A stretch of DNA of 64,000 nt from an uncultured Flavobacterium sp. (GCF_951805225.1 NZ_OX638201.1:3720001-3784000), one strand, 5' to 3'; counted from the first letter of the stretch, positions 18,244-28,129 are shown. Notes: generated by a model not told the origin, from the letters alone. Made by a program: numbers and translations.

Positions 18244-18273
18244 AAAAACCTGCTCTAAAAAGAGCAGGTTTTT
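18244..18273 (-). terminator. fabH terminator
   Basis: A perfect 13-bp stem (AAAAACCTGCTCT / AGAGCAGGTTTTT) with an AAAA loop, T-rich on both strands, 26 bases past the fabH stop. Confidence 0.9.
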
Positions 18274-18298
18274 AAAATATGATATAAGAACACTTAAA

Positions 18299-19306
18299 TT
18301 ACCATTTGATAATCGCACTTGCCCAAGTAAATCCACTACCAAAAGCAGCCAAAACAACTGTATCTCCAGATTTGATTTTTCCTTGTTCCCAAGCTTCTGT
18401 CAAAGCAATTGGAATAGATGCTGCAGTTGTGTTTCCGTATTTCTGAATATTATTATGAACCTGATCATCGCTCAATTTGAATTTATTCTGAATGAATTGC
18501 GAGATTCTCAAGTTTGCCTGATGCGGAATCAACATATCAATATCTGAAACTTGCAAACCATTTGCTTCCAAACCTTCATTAATTACTTCCGCAAAACGAA
18601 CTACTGCATTTTTAAACACAAATTGTCCATTCATGTATGGATAATAACTTTCGTCATTCGGATCATTATCTGCTAAAATATCCGTTACCCAACGCGCTCC
18701 CATTCCTGGTGCTTGCAAAGCTAACTCTTCAGCATGTTGTCCTTCTGAATGTAAATGTGTCGATAAAATACCTTTTGTCAAATCTTCTTCACGACTTAAA
18801 ACTGCCGCTCCTGCTCCATCTCCAAAAATTACCGAAACTCCACGTCCGCGAGTTGTCATATCCAATCCTGTTGAATGCACTTCTGAACCAATAACCAATA
18901 TGTTTTTATACATTCCGGTTTTAATATATTGATCTGCAACAGAAATAGCATAAACAAAACCAGAACATTGATTTCTAACATCTAATGCTCCAACAGTTCT
19001 TAAACCTAAATCACGTTGCACTAAAACTCCAGGTCCTGGAAAATAGTAATCTGGACTTAATGTAGCAAAAACTACAAAATCAATATCTTCTTTGGCAACG
19101 CCAGAACGTTCTATAGCAATTTTAGCTGCTTTTACTCCCATTGTTGTCGTGGTATCTTCTCCACGAATAATATGTCTACGCTCCTGAATCCCTGTTCGCT
19201 CCTGAATCCATTCATCATTGGTATCAATAATCTTAGACAAATCATCGTTGGTCACAACATTAGAAGGAACATAATATCCTAAGCCCGCTATTTTTGAATG
19301 ATACAT
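18299..19306 (-). CDS. fabH: Beta-ketoacyl-ACP synthase III
   Basis: 335 residues. Starts fatty-acid synthesis by condensing an acyl-CoA with malonyl-ACP. The catalytic triad is visible: Cys114 in RNQCSGF, His262 in PHQANLRI and Asn292 in GNTTAAS. N-terminal thiolase fold begins AGLGYYVPSNVVTN. It stands alone here, without plsX, rpmF or accB neighbours, so it could be either the housekeeping enzyme or a second FabH paralogue; substrate preference cannot be read from the sequence. Promoter and terminator are both present. Confidence 0.93.
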   Translation of the reverse strand: MYHSKIAGLGYYVPSNVVTNDDLSKIIDTNDEWIQERTGIQERRHIIRGEDTTTTMGVKAAKIAIERSGVAKEDIDFVVFATLSPDYYFPGPGVLVQRDLGLRTVGALDVRNQCSGFVYAISVADQYIKTGMYKNILVIGSEVHSTGLDMTTRGRGVSVIFGDGAGAAVLSREEDLTKGILSTHLHSEGQHAEELALQAPGMGARWVTDILADNDPNDESYYPYMNGQFVFKNAVVRFAEVINEGLEANGLQVSDIDMLIPHQANLRISQFIQNKFKLSDDQVHNNIQKYGNTTAASIPIALTEAWEQGKIKSGDTVVLAAFGSGFTWASAIIKW

Positions 19307-19338
19307 ATTCTTTTATTATTTGTTAAAAAATTGGATTG

Positions 19339-19373
19339 CAAATTTAAGTATTGTTTAAAACATAAGAGTACAA
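19339..19373 (-). promoter_or_regulatory. Putative fabH promoter
   Basis: TAAATTTG on the minus strand (complement of 19339-19346) is a perfect -7 element 33 bases before the ATG. A TTG lies 24 bases further upstream (complement of 19371-19373), slightly beyond the usual spacing. Confidence 0.5.
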
Positions 19374-19572
19374 ATTACTCTTTTTTTCGTAATTAACAAT
19401 TTAATATACTTTAATTATACAAGCTATTAAACTAAGTTCAATTCTAAAAAACCAGTTTTTAGTCAAAAACAATGAAAAGTATGGAAAATAACGCATAAAA
19501 TGTAACAAGAGTAAACTACCTTAGACAAACATTTATGAAAGCCACTTTTTTCAAACCCATAAAATTCAAACT

Positions 19573-21984
19573 ATGAAATTAAAGGTTACATTATTCTTAT
19601 TTTTAAATATAGGTTTCTTTGCTTTTGCTCAGGAAAACTTAACCTACCAAAAACCATCTAAATCTATTCTGGATTTAGCAGATTATGAAAGAGCTCCTAC
19701 AGTATCTATGGATACTAAAAAAGAAAATATGCTCTTAGTATACAGAAGTACATACAAAACATTGGACGATTTAAATCAAGAAGAACTTCGTTTAGGAGGT
19801 TTAAGGATTAATCCTGTAACCAATATTTCAAGTACCGTAACTTATATCAACAATCTGAAATTAAGAAAGATTAACGGTAAAGACGAAATTCAAGTAAAAG
19901 GTTTACCAAATAATCCTAAAATCAGTAATGTTCTTTGGTCTCCAAATGACAAAAAGATTCTGTTTTCGCACACTACAAATACTGGTGTAGAACTTTGGGT
20001 TTTGGATGTTGCTTCGGCGGAAGCCACAAAATTGACGGAAGCTACAGTAAATGCAAATCTTGGAAATCCGTTTAGCTGGTTTTTAGACAATGAAACTATT
20101 TTGGTAAAAATGCTTCCAAAAGACAGAAAACCACTTTTAGATTCTAAAAAAGATTTACCAACCGGACCAATTATTTCGAATACTTCTGGAGAAAAATCTC
20201 AAAACAGAACTTATCCGGATATGTTGAAAAACAAAAATGATGAAGTTAATTTCGAAAACATCATTACATCTGAATTATACAAAGTCAATATCAACGGAAA
20301 TGCGGTTTTATTTAAAGAAGCTGCAATGTTTGCCGGAGAAAGAATCTCTCCTGATGGCAATTATATTATGTTGACAACCATTCAGAAACCATTTTCTTAT
20401 GTTGTTCCTTTAAGCAGATTTCCATCGAGATCAATTGTTTATGATATTAGAGGAAAAGAAATCAAAACGGTTAACGAAGTTCCGTTGAACGAAATTATAC
20501 CAAAAGGTTTTATGGCTGTTCGAAAAGGAAAAAGAGAAATGGCCTGGAGAAATGACAAACCTGCAACTTTATCTTATGTTACAGCTTTAGACGAAGGAGA
20601 TCCTGCAAATAAAGTAGATTTTAGAGATGAGCTTTTTCTTTGGGATGCGCCTTTTACAAGCGATGCAACTTCATTGGTAAAAATACCTCAGCGTTATTCT
20701 GATATTGTTTGGGGTAATGAAAATACTGCTTTTGTAACTGACGAATGGTACGATACGCGTAATACCAAAACTTATTTGATTAATCCATCAAATCCAAGTC
20801 AGCAAGCAAAAGTAATTACAGACAGAAACCAACAAGACGTTTATTCAGATCCGGGTATTTTTGAAACCAAAAAGAATGAATACAATAAATATGTTCTGGC
20901 AATCGAAAAAGATAACGCTTACAGAATTGGTGACGGATATACTAAAAACGGTCAGTTTCCTTTTATTGATGAATTCAATTTAAAGACACTACAATCTAAA
21001 CGTATTTATACTTCTTCTTATAAAGATAAAAAAGAAGATTTAATTGAAATTGAAGATTTTAGATCAGGAAAAGTTTTGGTTCAGATTCAGTCAAAAAGTG
21101 AATATCCGAATTATTACTTCAGAAATATTAAAAAACAGAACAGCTTAACTCCAATTACAACTTTCAAAAATCCGTTTGAAAGTATCAAAGATGTGAGTAA
21201 AGAAGTAATTAAATACAAACGTAAAGACGGATTAGAACTTTCGGGAACTTTATATCTTCCTGCTGGTTATGACAAAGCTAAAAAAGAGAAATTACCTTTA
21301 TTAATCTGGGCTTATCCTGCCGAATATAAAGACAGAAATAGTGCTGGACAATCGACTCAAAATTCAAATGAGTTTACGTTTCCTTATTATGGATCTTTTG
21401 TTTATTGGGTAACCAAAGGATATGTGGTATTGGATGATGCAGCTTTTCCTATTATTGGAGAAGGAACTACAGAACCAAACGATAACTTTATCTCACAATT
21501 AGTAGATAATGCCGAAGCTGCAATTAATGCAGTTGATGCTTTAGGATATATTAATCGTAAAAAAGTTGCTATTGGCGGACATTCTTATGGCGCATTTATG
21601 ACTGCAAATTTATTAACACATTCTAATTTATTTGCTTGTGGAATTGCAAGAAGCGGCGCTTACAACAGAACTTTAACTCCGTTTGGTTTTCAAAGCGAAC
21701 AACGTAATTACTGGGAAGTTCCAGATGTTTACAACACAATGTCTCCTTTTATGAATGCAGATAAAATGAAAACTCCAATTTTATTAGTTCACGGTGAAGC
21801 CGATAATAATCCAGGAACTTTTACTTTGCAAACAGAAAGATATTTTCAGGCTTTAAAAGGTTTAGGAGCTCCTGCAAGAATGGTGATTTTACCTAAAGAA
21901 GCACACAGTTATGTAGCAAAAGAAAACATCTTGCATTTACTTTGGGAACAAGATCAGTTTTTAGAAAAGTATTTAAAAAACTAA
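19573..21984 (+). CDS. Exported S9-family (prolyl oligopeptidase-like) serine peptidase
   Basis: 803 residues with signal peptide MKLKVTLFLFLNIGFFAFAQ. The N-terminal 500 residues are a beta-propeller-like region and the C-terminal part an alpha/beta-hydrolase. Catalytic residues seen: Ser671 in GGHSYGAF, Asp744 in GEADNNPG and His778 in EAHSY. The layout resembles S9D glutamyl endopeptidase-type proteins, but specificity is inference. Probably periplasmic or outer-membrane facing, for peptide breakdown. Single gene, with two strong hairpins behind it. Confidence 0.9.
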   Translation: MKLKVTLFLFLNIGFFAFAQENLTYQKPSKSILDLADYERAPTVSMDTKKENMLLVYRSTYKTLDDLNQEELRLGGLRINPVTNISSTVTYINNLKLRKINGKDEIQVKGLPNNPKISNVLWSPNDKKILFSHTTNTGVELWVLDVASAEATKLTEATVNANLGNPFSWFLDNETILVKMLPKDRKPLLDSKKDLPTGPIISNTSGEKSQNRTYPDMLKNKNDEVNFENIITSELYKVNINGNAVLFKEAAMFAGERISPDGNYIMLTTIQKPFSYVVPLSRFPSRSIVYDIRGKEIKTVNEVPLNEIIPKGFMAVRKGKREMAWRNDKPATLSYVTALDEGDPANKVDFRDELFLWDAPFTSDATSLVKIPQRYSDIVWGNENTAFVTDEWYDTRNTKTYLINPSNPSQQAKVITDRNQQDVYSDPGIFETKKNEYNKYVLAIEKDNAYRIGDGYTKNGQFPFIDEFNLKTLQSKRIYTSSYKDKKEDLIEIEDFRSGKVLVQIQSKSEYPNYYFRNIKKQNSLTPITTFKNPFESIKDVSKEVIKYKRKDGLELSGTLYLPAGYDKAKKEKLPLLIWAYPAEYKDRNSAGQSTQNSNEFTFPYYGSFVYWVTKGYVVLDDAAFPIIGEGTTEPNDNFISQLVDNAEAAINAVDALGYINRKKVAIGGHSYGAFMTANLLTHSNLFACGIARSGAYNRTLTPFGFQSEQRNYWEVPDVYNTMSPFMNADKMKTPILLVHGEADNNPGTFTLQTERYFQALKGLGAPARMVILPKEAHSYVAKENILHLLWEQDQFLEKYLKN

Positions 21985-21995
21985 TTTACACAAGC

Positions 21996-22028
21996 AAACC
22001 CGACAGGTTTTCAAAACCTGTCGGGTTT
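21996..22028 (+). terminator. First hairpin after the S9 peptidase
   Basis: A perfect 15-bp stem (21996-22010 with 22014-22028) with a 3-base loop, 11 bases past the stop. It lacks a strong T run, so termination may depend on the next hairpin. Confidence 0.7.
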
Positions 22029-22068
22029 AACTTAGATAATAAAATAAGTACTTTTAATTTTCGCATAA

Positions 22069-22114
22069 AAAACAAGAAACCCGATAGTTTTTAGACTATC
22101 GGGTTTCTTGTTTT
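22069..22114. terminator. Bidirectional terminator between convergent genes
   Basis: A perfect 20-bp stem (22069-22088 with 22095-22114) with a 6-base loop, between the rightward S9 peptidase and the leftward ABC ATPase. Confidence 0.85.
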
Positions 22115-22164
22115 ATAACGTTAAAAAAGAATTATCTAATTATCAAATTGACACATTTTCTAAT

Positions 22165-23115
22165 TTACAAATAATTTAAACCTAAGAAAATTTCCTGTTC
22201 AAGAGGCAAATCGATTTCACTTTCAAAAAACACCAATTGTCTTTTATAAACAGTTTCAATCAAATAATGATTTCCTCTAAAATAAGTTCTTCTAATTTTT
22301 ACCGGTAAATTAGATTCTGTAACCATTTTAAATTGATGCGGATAAACTAAAGTTTTATGATTTTCATCTTCGTATGGAAGTAATAAATGCGTTGGAAGTT
22401 CATTTACTTCTCCAAAAAGCGATGCTACATATTTAGTTTCCGGATCTTCGTATATTTTTGTCGGATTGTCTTTAACGATAATTTCTCCGTTTCGCATTAC
22501 AATCGCTTCATCTGCAAATGACAAAGCATCTGTACTATCGTGCGTTGCAATAATGCAGGTAATTCCTTTTTGTTTTAAGTATCGGAATAAATTTCGGCGT
22601 AAAGCATTTTTTCTAAAAGCATCGATTTGGCTAAAAGGTTCGTCCAATAAGATTACTTCCGGCTCTAAGGCCAAAACTCTCACTAAAGCGACTCTTTGTT
22701 GTTGTCCTCCACTTAAAAATTTTGCTTTTACATTAGAGAAAGATTCCATTTCTACCATTTCTAACAATTCCTGAACACGAAGTTTTTTCATGTTTGCGAA
22801 ACCATTCGAAAGAAACTTTCCAACATTTTCGGCTACAGTTTCAAAAGGAGACAAATCAAAATCCTGAGCCAAATATTTCATATAAGGCATTCCGGGAATT
22901 AAATTATACTTTGGACCTAAAACAGGTTTTCCATCATAAAAAATCTTGCCTTCGTCGAGATCGTATAAACCGTATATTAATTTAAGAAGTGTACTTTTTC
23001 CGCAGCCACTTTCACCTATAATAGAAATATTGTCGCCTTTATTTACAGTAAAAGAAACGTTTTTTATAACAGGGTTTTCGGTGTACGAAAAAGAAATATT
23101 TTGAATGTCGAGCAT
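22165..23115 (-). CDS. ABC transporter ATP-binding protein, orphan
   Basis: 316 residues from the ATG at 23115. A TTG further upstream is open but lies inside the -7 promoter element, so it cannot be the start. Walker A GESGCGKST, signature LSGGQQQR, Walker B VILLDEP and switch His in IATHD are all intact. About 90 residues follow the ATPase domain and look like a TOBE-type regulatory region, as in PotA/FbpC-type importers. No permease or binding protein lies nearby, so the partner and substrate are unknown. Confidence 0.88.
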   Translation of the reverse strand: MLDIQNISFSYTENPVIKNVSFTVNKGDNISIIGESGCGKSTLLKLIYGLYDLDEGKIFYDGKPVLGPKYNLIPGMPYMKYLAQDFDLSPFETVAENVGKFLSNGFANMKKLRVQELLEMVEMESFSNVKAKFLSGGQQQRVALVRVLALEPEVILLDEPFSQIDAFRKNALRRNLFRYLKQKGITCIIATHDSTDALSFADEAIVMRNGEIIVKDNPTKIYEDPETKYVASLFGEVNELPTHLLLPYEDENHKTLVYPHQFKMVTESNLPVKIRRTYFRGNHYLIETVYKRQLVFFESEIDLPLEQEIFLGLNYL

Positions 23116-23133
23116 GGGTTGTATTTGAAAGTC

Positions 23134-23164
23134 CAAATTTACAATGTTTAATTTCTAAAGTCAA
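23134..23164 (-). promoter_or_regulatory. Promoter of the orphan ABC ATPase
   Basis: On the minus strand TTG (complement of 23162-23164), 20 bases, then TAAATTTG (complement of 23134-23141). This fits the Bacteroidota consensus and fixes the ATG at 23115 as start. Confidence 0.72.
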
Positions 23165-23166
23165 AA

Positions 23167-23196
23167 AAAAGCTGCTTCAATTACGAAACAGCTTTT
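23167..23196 (-). terminator. Terminator after the OmpA-family lipoprotein
   Basis: AAAAGCTG and CAGCTTTT pair, extended by TTC/GAA across one mismatch; a T run follows on the minus strand. Confidence 0.8.
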
Positions 23197-23220
23197 AAGA
23201 AATTTTATTGCGTCAGAAAC

Positions 23221-23916
23221 TTATTTTCCGGCTTGAGCTTTTGCATCATTTACCATTTTGTCATTTGCAGTGATAGAAAACTCTACACGACGGTTTTGCG
23301 CTCTTCCTTCAGGAGAATCATTTGTTGCAATTGGATCAGCAATTCCTAAACCAGAAGTTTTGAAACGGCTTGATTTTAATCCTTTTGAAACTAAATAAGC
23401 TTGCACAGATGCAGCTCTTTGTCCTGAAAGTGTTAAGTTATATTCTGGTTTTCCAGTATTATCTGTATAACCAAAAATTTGAATATCTGTATCTCCGTAT
23501 TCTGTAAATACAGGAATCAATTTATCTAAGTTAGCTTTTGCCTGAGATGTCAAAGTCGATTTGTTAGTATCAAAACGAACAGAGTTTTCATTCAAAGTTA
23601 AGTGAATTCCTTCCCCAACTCTTTCAACATCAGCTCCTGGTAAAGCCTGATCAATTTCACGGGCTTGTTTATCCATTTTGTTTCCAATAAGTGCTCCGGT
23701 TCCACCACCAACGGCAGCACCAATTGCAGCACCTAAAGCAGCATTACCTCCGTGACCTAAATTATTTCCTAAAATACCACCAATAATACCACCGGCAACT
23801 ACTCCAATTCCAGCACCTTTTTGTGTGTTATTTGCATTTTTTACTGAATCACAACTTGTAAAAAAGCTTGCTAATACAAATAAACTACTTAGGCTTAAAA
23901 CGGTTATCTTTCTCAT
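23221..23916 (-). CDS. OmpA-family lipoprotein with glycine-zipper segment
   Basis: 231 residues. A lipoprotein leader ends FFTSC followed by DS. Residues about 35-82 are a Gly/Ala-rich glycine zipper (GAGIGVVAGGIIGGILGNN..., GAAIGAAVGGGTGALIG). The C-terminal OmpA domain (about 105-215) has IQIFGYTDNTG and the NRRVEF signature and should bind peptidoglycan. Likely an outer-membrane protein tethering membrane to wall. Second gene of a pair, 17 bases after the lipocalin-like gene. Confidence 0.9.
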   Translation of the reverse strand: MRKITVLSLSSLFVLASFFTSCDSVKNANNTQKGAGIGVVAGGIIGGILGNNLGHGGNAALGAAIGAAVGGGTGALIGNKMDKQAREIDQALPGADVERVGEGIHLTLNENSVRFDTNKSTLTSQAKANLDKLIPVFTEYGDTDIQIFGYTDNTGKPEYNLTLSGQRAASVQAYLVSKGLKSSRFKTSGLGIADPIATNDSPEGRAQNRRVEFSITANDKMVNDAKAQAGK

Positions 23917-23933
23917 ATTTTTATCTTTTTATA

Positions 23934-24437
23934 TTAATTAGCTCTTTGAAATTGGTAAGTTACATCCTTAACTTGTCCGCCAACATTGATATTGTCGATT
24001 AATTGGAACGAGTTATCAGTTAATCCGGCTACTTTAAGTAAATATCCTGATTTAACATTTTTAGATTTTAATCCCGGATCTACAATCTTAAGTACAAAAA
24101 GTCCCTGATTGTTGATACTCCAAACGATTGGAGAAGTAAAAGCTGTACAACTTGGCGCATTTAGAGCCATAGTACCTTTATTATTATTCGAAATAAAGTT
24201 CCATGTACTTCCAATAAAACATTTAGAATCTGCAAGATCAAACGAATTTACTTTGATATAGTCTGAACCTGGATAAGATACATTTGTAAGTACCCAATTT
24301 CCTTTAAGTGCTACTTGAGTAGGTCTGTCAAGTTTAGTCGATAGTGTAGGTGCTTCTGTAGAAGCTGTTGTAGACGAAGCTGATTTGCACGCGAAGAACA
24401 TCGTGGCGATCAAGCAAATGAAAATAACTTTCTTCAT
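23934..24437 (-). CDS. Lipocalin-like lipoprotein
   Basis: 167 residues from the ATG at 24437, chosen because a lipoprotein leader (MKKVIFICLIATMFFACKS) begins there; the frame is open further upstream. The mature part fits the small lipocalin-like domain family: LKGNWVLTNVSY near the start, STWNFISNNNKGTM in the middle and a beta-rich end (YQFQRAN). Ligand unknown. Co-transcribed with the OmpA-family lipoprotein, which suggests a shared envelope-maintenance role. Confidence 0.8.
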   Translation of the reverse strand: MKKVIFICLIATMFFACKSASSTTASTEAPTLSTKLDRPTQVALKGNWVLTNVSYPGSDYIKVNSFDLADSKCFIGSTWNFISNNNKGTMALNAPSCTAFTSPIVWSINNQGLFVLKIVDPGLKSKNVKSGYLLKVAGLTDNSFQLIDNINVGGQVKDVTYQFQRAN

Positions 24438-24489
24438 TTTGTACATTTTTTTTAAGTTAATACTGACACGTTTAACAATTATTATAGTA

Positions 24490-24497
24490 CAAAGATA
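24490..24497 (-). promoter_or_regulatory. -7 element for the lipocalin/OmpA pair
   Basis: CAAAGATA reads TATCTTTG on the minus strand, 52 bases before the ATG at 24437. This supports the shorter start because the longest open frame would begin at the element. Confidence 0.55.
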
Positions 24498-24642
24498 CAA
24501 TTCATAGGAATATCTTGAGTTCCAAAATCTGATTATTTTCTTTCAAAATTAACACTTACGCCATTTTGTCACCCAAAAAACAATTGGTATTCTATTTGAA
24601 GAAATGAGTATCATCACATTAAACTAAAAAATAAAAATAAAT

Positions 24643-26526
24643 ATGACAACAGGTAAAATTAATGTTTCGGTAGAAAACATCTTTCCCTTAATCAAAAAGT
24701 TCTTGTACAGCGATCACGAAATCTTTTTACGTGAGCTGGTTTCGAACGGAACAGACGCTACTTTAAAATTAAAACACCTAATTAGTATTGGCGAAGCTAA
24801 AGTAGAATACGGAAATCCGGTAATCGAAATCAAAGTTGACAAGGAAGGAAAGAAAATCCACATCATTGACCAAGGTTTAGGAATGACAGCTGATGAAGTT
24901 GAAAAATACATCAATCAGGTTGCTTTTTCAGGAGCTGAAGAATTCCTGGACAAATACAAAGATTCTGCAAAAGATTCTGGAATTATTGGTCATTTTGGTC
25001 TTGGTTTTTATTCTGCATTTATGGTTGCAGAGAAAGTAGAAATCATTACAAAATCATACAAAGACGAACCTGCAGCACACTGGACATGTGACGGAAGCCC
25101 TGAATTTACTTTAGAACCGGCTGACAAAACTTCACGTGGTACAGAAATCATCTTACATATCGCTGAGGATTCTCTTGAATTTTTAGAAGATTCTAAAATC
25201 AGCGGATTATTGAATAAGTATAACAAGTTTATGCCTATTCCAATTAAATTTGGATCAAGAACAGAAACACTTCCAAAACCGGAAGATGCTCCTGAAGATT
25301 ATATCAACGAAACAGTTGAAGTTGATAACATCATCAATAATCCAAATCCAGCATGGACAAAACAACCAAGTGAATTATCTGATGAAGATTACAAAAACTT
25401 CTACAGAGAATTGTATCCAATGCAATTTGAAGATCCGTTATTCAACATTCATTTAAATGTAGATTATCCTTTTAACTTAACCGGAATTTTATATTTCCCT
25501 AAGTTAGGTTCGGATATGCAAATTCAAAAAGATAAAATTCAATTGTACCAAAACCAAGTTTACGTTACTGATAATGTAGAAGGAATTGTACCTGAATTTT
25601 TGACAATGTTAAAAGGAGTTATTGATTCTCCGGATATTCCATTAAACGTTTCTCGTTCTGGTTTACAAGCAGATGGTGCAGTTAAGAAAATTTCGAACTA
25701 TATCACTCGTAAAGTTGCTGATAAACTAAAAGCTTTATTCAACGAAAACCGTGCTGATTTTGAAGCAAAATGGAACGATATTAAAATCGTTTTAGAATAC
25801 GGAATGCTTTCTGAAGATAAATTCTACGAAAAAGCTGGTGCGTTTGTTTTATATCCAACAGTTGATGATAAATATTTTACTCTTGAAGAATTAAAAGAGA
25901 ACTTAAAAGAAAATCAAACTGATAAAGACGGAAAACTAGTTGTTCTTTATGCTGGAAACAAAGATGCTCAACACTCTTATATTGAAACAGCAAAAGAAAA
26001 AGGATACGAAGTTTTACTTTTGGATTCTCCAATTATTTCGCATTTGATTCAAAAAATTGAAGGAGATAATAAGGACGTAACTTTTGTACGTGTGGATTCT
26101 GATCATATTGATAATTTAATCAAGAAAGACGAAAACACTATTTCTAAGTTATCTGATGAAGAAAAAGAAACACTTAAAACTTCATTAGAAGCTTATATTC
26201 CAAAAGCATATTCTGTACAATTGGAAGCTATGGATAGTCAAGCTGCTCCATTCATTATCACGCAACCAGAATTTATGCGTAGAATGAAAGAAATGAGTCA
26301 GTCTGGTGGTGGCGGAATGTTCGGAATGGGAAATATGCCGGAAATGTACAATTTGGTTGTAAACACAAATTCTGATTTAGCAACAAGTATCTTGAATACT
26401 GAAGACAAAACACATCAGGAACATTTGGTAAAACAAGCTTTAGACTTAGCTAAATTATCGCAAAACCTATTAAAAGGAGAAGCTTTAACTGCTTTTGTAA
26501 AAAGAAGTTTCGAAATGATTAAATAA
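24643..26526 (+). CDS. htpG: Molecular chaperone HtpG (Hsp90)
   Basis: 627 residues. ATP-dependent Hsp90 chaperone in the cytoplasm. Seen: the GHKL ATPase domain with FLRELVSNGTDA, IIDQGLGMT and GHFGLGFYSAFMVA, a middle domain with the LNVSRSGLQ segment, and a C-terminal dimerisation region with a Gly/Met-rich stretch (SGGGGMFGMGNMPEM). Normal length for HtpG. Stands alone, with a clear terminator. Confidence 0.97.
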   Translation: MTTGKINVSVENIFPLIKKFLYSDHEIFLRELVSNGTDATLKLKHLISIGEAKVEYGNPVIEIKVDKEGKKIHIIDQGLGMTADEVEKYINQVAFSGAEEFLDKYKDSAKDSGIIGHFGLGFYSAFMVAEKVEIITKSYKDEPAAHWTCDGSPEFTLEPADKTSRGTEIILHIAEDSLEFLEDSKISGLLNKYNKFMPIPIKFGSRTETLPKPEDAPEDYINETVEVDNIINNPNPAWTKQPSELSDEDYKNFYRELYPMQFEDPLFNIHLNVDYPFNLTGILYFPKLGSDMQIQKDKIQLYQNQVYVTDNVEGIVPEFLTMLKGVIDSPDIPLNVSRSGLQADGAVKKISNYITRKVADKLKALFNENRADFEAKWNDIKIVLEYGMLSEDKFYEKAGAFVLYPTVDDKYFTLEELKENLKENQTDKDGKLVVLYAGNKDAQHSYIETAKEKGYEVLLLDSPIISHLIQKIEGDNKDVTFVRVDSDHIDNLIKKDENTISKLSDEEKETLKTSLEAYIPKAYSVQLEAMDSQAAPFIITQPEFMRRMKEMSQSGGGGMFGMGNMPEMYNLVVNTNSDLATSILNTEDKTHQEHLVKQALDLAKLSQNLLKGEALTAFVKRSFEMIK

Positions 26527-26548
26527 GATTTTACAAAAATCTATCCCG

Positions 26549-26577
26549 AAAACCTGCAAGTTATACTTGCAGGTTTT
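26549..26577 (+). terminator. htpG terminator
   Basis: A 13-bp perfect stem (AAAACCTGCAAGT / ACTTGCAGGTTTT) with TAT loop, then T run; 22 bases past the stop. Confidence 0.92.
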
Positions 26578-26722
26578 TTTACGCTTTATTTTAACACATT
26601 CAACATCAATAAATTACGTTTAAAAAAGGGTATTTCTCCCCTTTCCTGAGAAGAATGATTTCTATAATTTTATTGTCCCACAAACACAACTCACTGAAAA
26701 TCAATATTTAATTCTCGAAATC

Positions 26723-27988
26723 ATGGACAAAAGAAAATTTACTGAAAACGGAGAAGTCTTAACCATTCTAAAAGAATTAAAAGAAGAAATAAAGAATAAA
26801 AAATTCTCAGATATTATAGACAATAATAATTGCCAATATGTAGATCTAGTACAAGAAGGCGGCGGCGTATTAGGTATTGCTTTGGTTGGCTATGTTTATG
26901 TTCTTGAACAAGTAGGAATTCGTTTTCTAAGTCTTGCCGGAACTTCAGCCGGAAGTATTAATACGATGCTAATGGCCGCGGCAGGAACTTGCGACATTCA
27001 AAAATCAGAATGGATATTAGATTGTCTTTGCAATAAAAACTTATATGATTTTGTAGACGGAGATCATGATGCACGCGAATTTATCGACGCATTATTAAGC
27101 GATTCCAGTAATCTGAAATTAATTTTAAAAGGAAGTCAAGTCGTTGATAATTTCAAAGATGATCTTGGATTAAATCCCGGTAAAAATTTTCATCAATGGA
27201 TGTCAAATCTTCTTTCACAAAAAGGAATAAAAAATTATGCCGATCTTAAAGCTTTAAGATTAAAAGGAGTTTCGGATGACAATCAATTGTTCAGAATAAA
27301 TCAGAAAAACCAAGGCGACAAAGAAATCTACAACCGACCTGATCATTGGAGCGAAATGGCAATAATTGCAGCAGACATTACAACTGAAAGCAAGATTGTA
27401 TTTCCAAAAATGATCGATTTATTTTATTCAAATCCAGATGTTCAGAATCCCGCCGATTTTGTTCGGGCTTCAATGTCGATTCCGCTTTTCTTCACGCCTT
27501 TTAAAATTCAGAATATTCCCGGAGGAATTGATGCCTGGAACAAATGGAACGAAGCTACATGTTTGAGAACTTCCGTTCCGTCTGAAATTATGTTTATGGA
27601 TGGAGGAATAATTTCGAATTTCCCAATTGATATTTTCCACGAAAATCTCACCGTTCCTGCCTCTCCTACTTTTGGAATTAAACTGGGATATGATAAAAAC
27701 GAAATCAATAAAAACGAAAAAATAACCAATGTCATAAGTTCCATGTTTGATACAGCAAGATATGGTTACGACTCAGAATTTTTGAGAAAGAATCCTGATT
27801 TCAAAAACCTCATTGGATATATTGATACCGGAAGCCACAATTGGCTAAACTTCAATTTGACCGAAGACGCAAAAATTGATCTCTTTATTCGCGGAGCCCA
27901 AAAAGCAGCAGAATTTTTAACCAAATTTGATTGGGAAAAATACAAAGACATCAGAAGAGCCAAAAGTGAGTATTACAAAACAGTTTAA
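26723..27988 (+). CDS. Patatin-like phospholipase
   Basis: 421 residues without a signal peptide, so probably cytoplasmic or membrane-associated. Catalytic features of patatins: oxyanion-hole glycines EGGGVLG near residue 50, nucleophile Ser75 in GTSAGS, and Asp293 in the DGG motif (FMDGGIISNFP). These form the Ser-Asp dyad of a lipid acyl hydrolase. C-terminal residues after about 320 are helical and unassigned. Single gene with terminator behind. Substrate unknown; patatins also occur in anti-phage systems, but no CD-NTase or other defence partner is next to it. Confidence 0.9.
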   Translation: MDKRKFTENGEVLTILKELKEEIKNKKFSDIIDNNNCQYVDLVQEGGGVLGIALVGYVYVLEQVGIRFLSLAGTSAGSINTMLMAAAGTCDIQKSEWILDCLCNKNLYDFVDGDHDAREFIDALLSDSSNLKLILKGSQVVDNFKDDLGLNPGKNFHQWMSNLLSQKGIKNYADLKALRLKGVSDDNQLFRINQKNQGDKEIYNRPDHWSEMAIIAADITTESKIVFPKMIDLFYSNPDVQNPADFVRASMSIPLFFTPFKIQNIPGGIDAWNKWNEATCLRTSVPSEIMFMDGGIISNFPIDIFHENLTVPASPTFGIKLGYDKNEINKNEKITNVISSMFDTARYGYDSEFLRKNPDFKNLIGYIDTGSHNWLNFNLTEDAKIDLFIRGAQKAAEFLTKFDWEKYKDIRRAKSEYYKTV

Positions 27989-28035
27989 AAAATGAATCAA
28001 CTATAAAACATTATTCCATAAAATAACGTTTATAA

Positions 28036-28063
28036 AATCCTGTAAGTCTAGCTTATAGGATTT
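28036..28063 (+). terminator. Terminator after the patatin gene
   Basis: AATCCTGTAAG and CTTATAGGATT pair (one G-T wobble), then seven T. Confidence 0.8.
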
Positions 28064-28129
28064 TTTTATTGCAATTCATTTTTTTTATTACATTTGAATG
28101 CCTTTTATCTAACTTAAACAAAAACCATT

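Noticed and set aside
18112..18357. 81-residue open frame on the minus strand
   Set aside because: Overlaps the fabH 3' end, its terminator and repeat copy 2.
26723..27988. Patatin as the effector of an anti-phage CBASS-type system
   Set aside because: No nucleotidyltransferase, sensor or other defence gene is adjacent; the gene is flanked by terminators.
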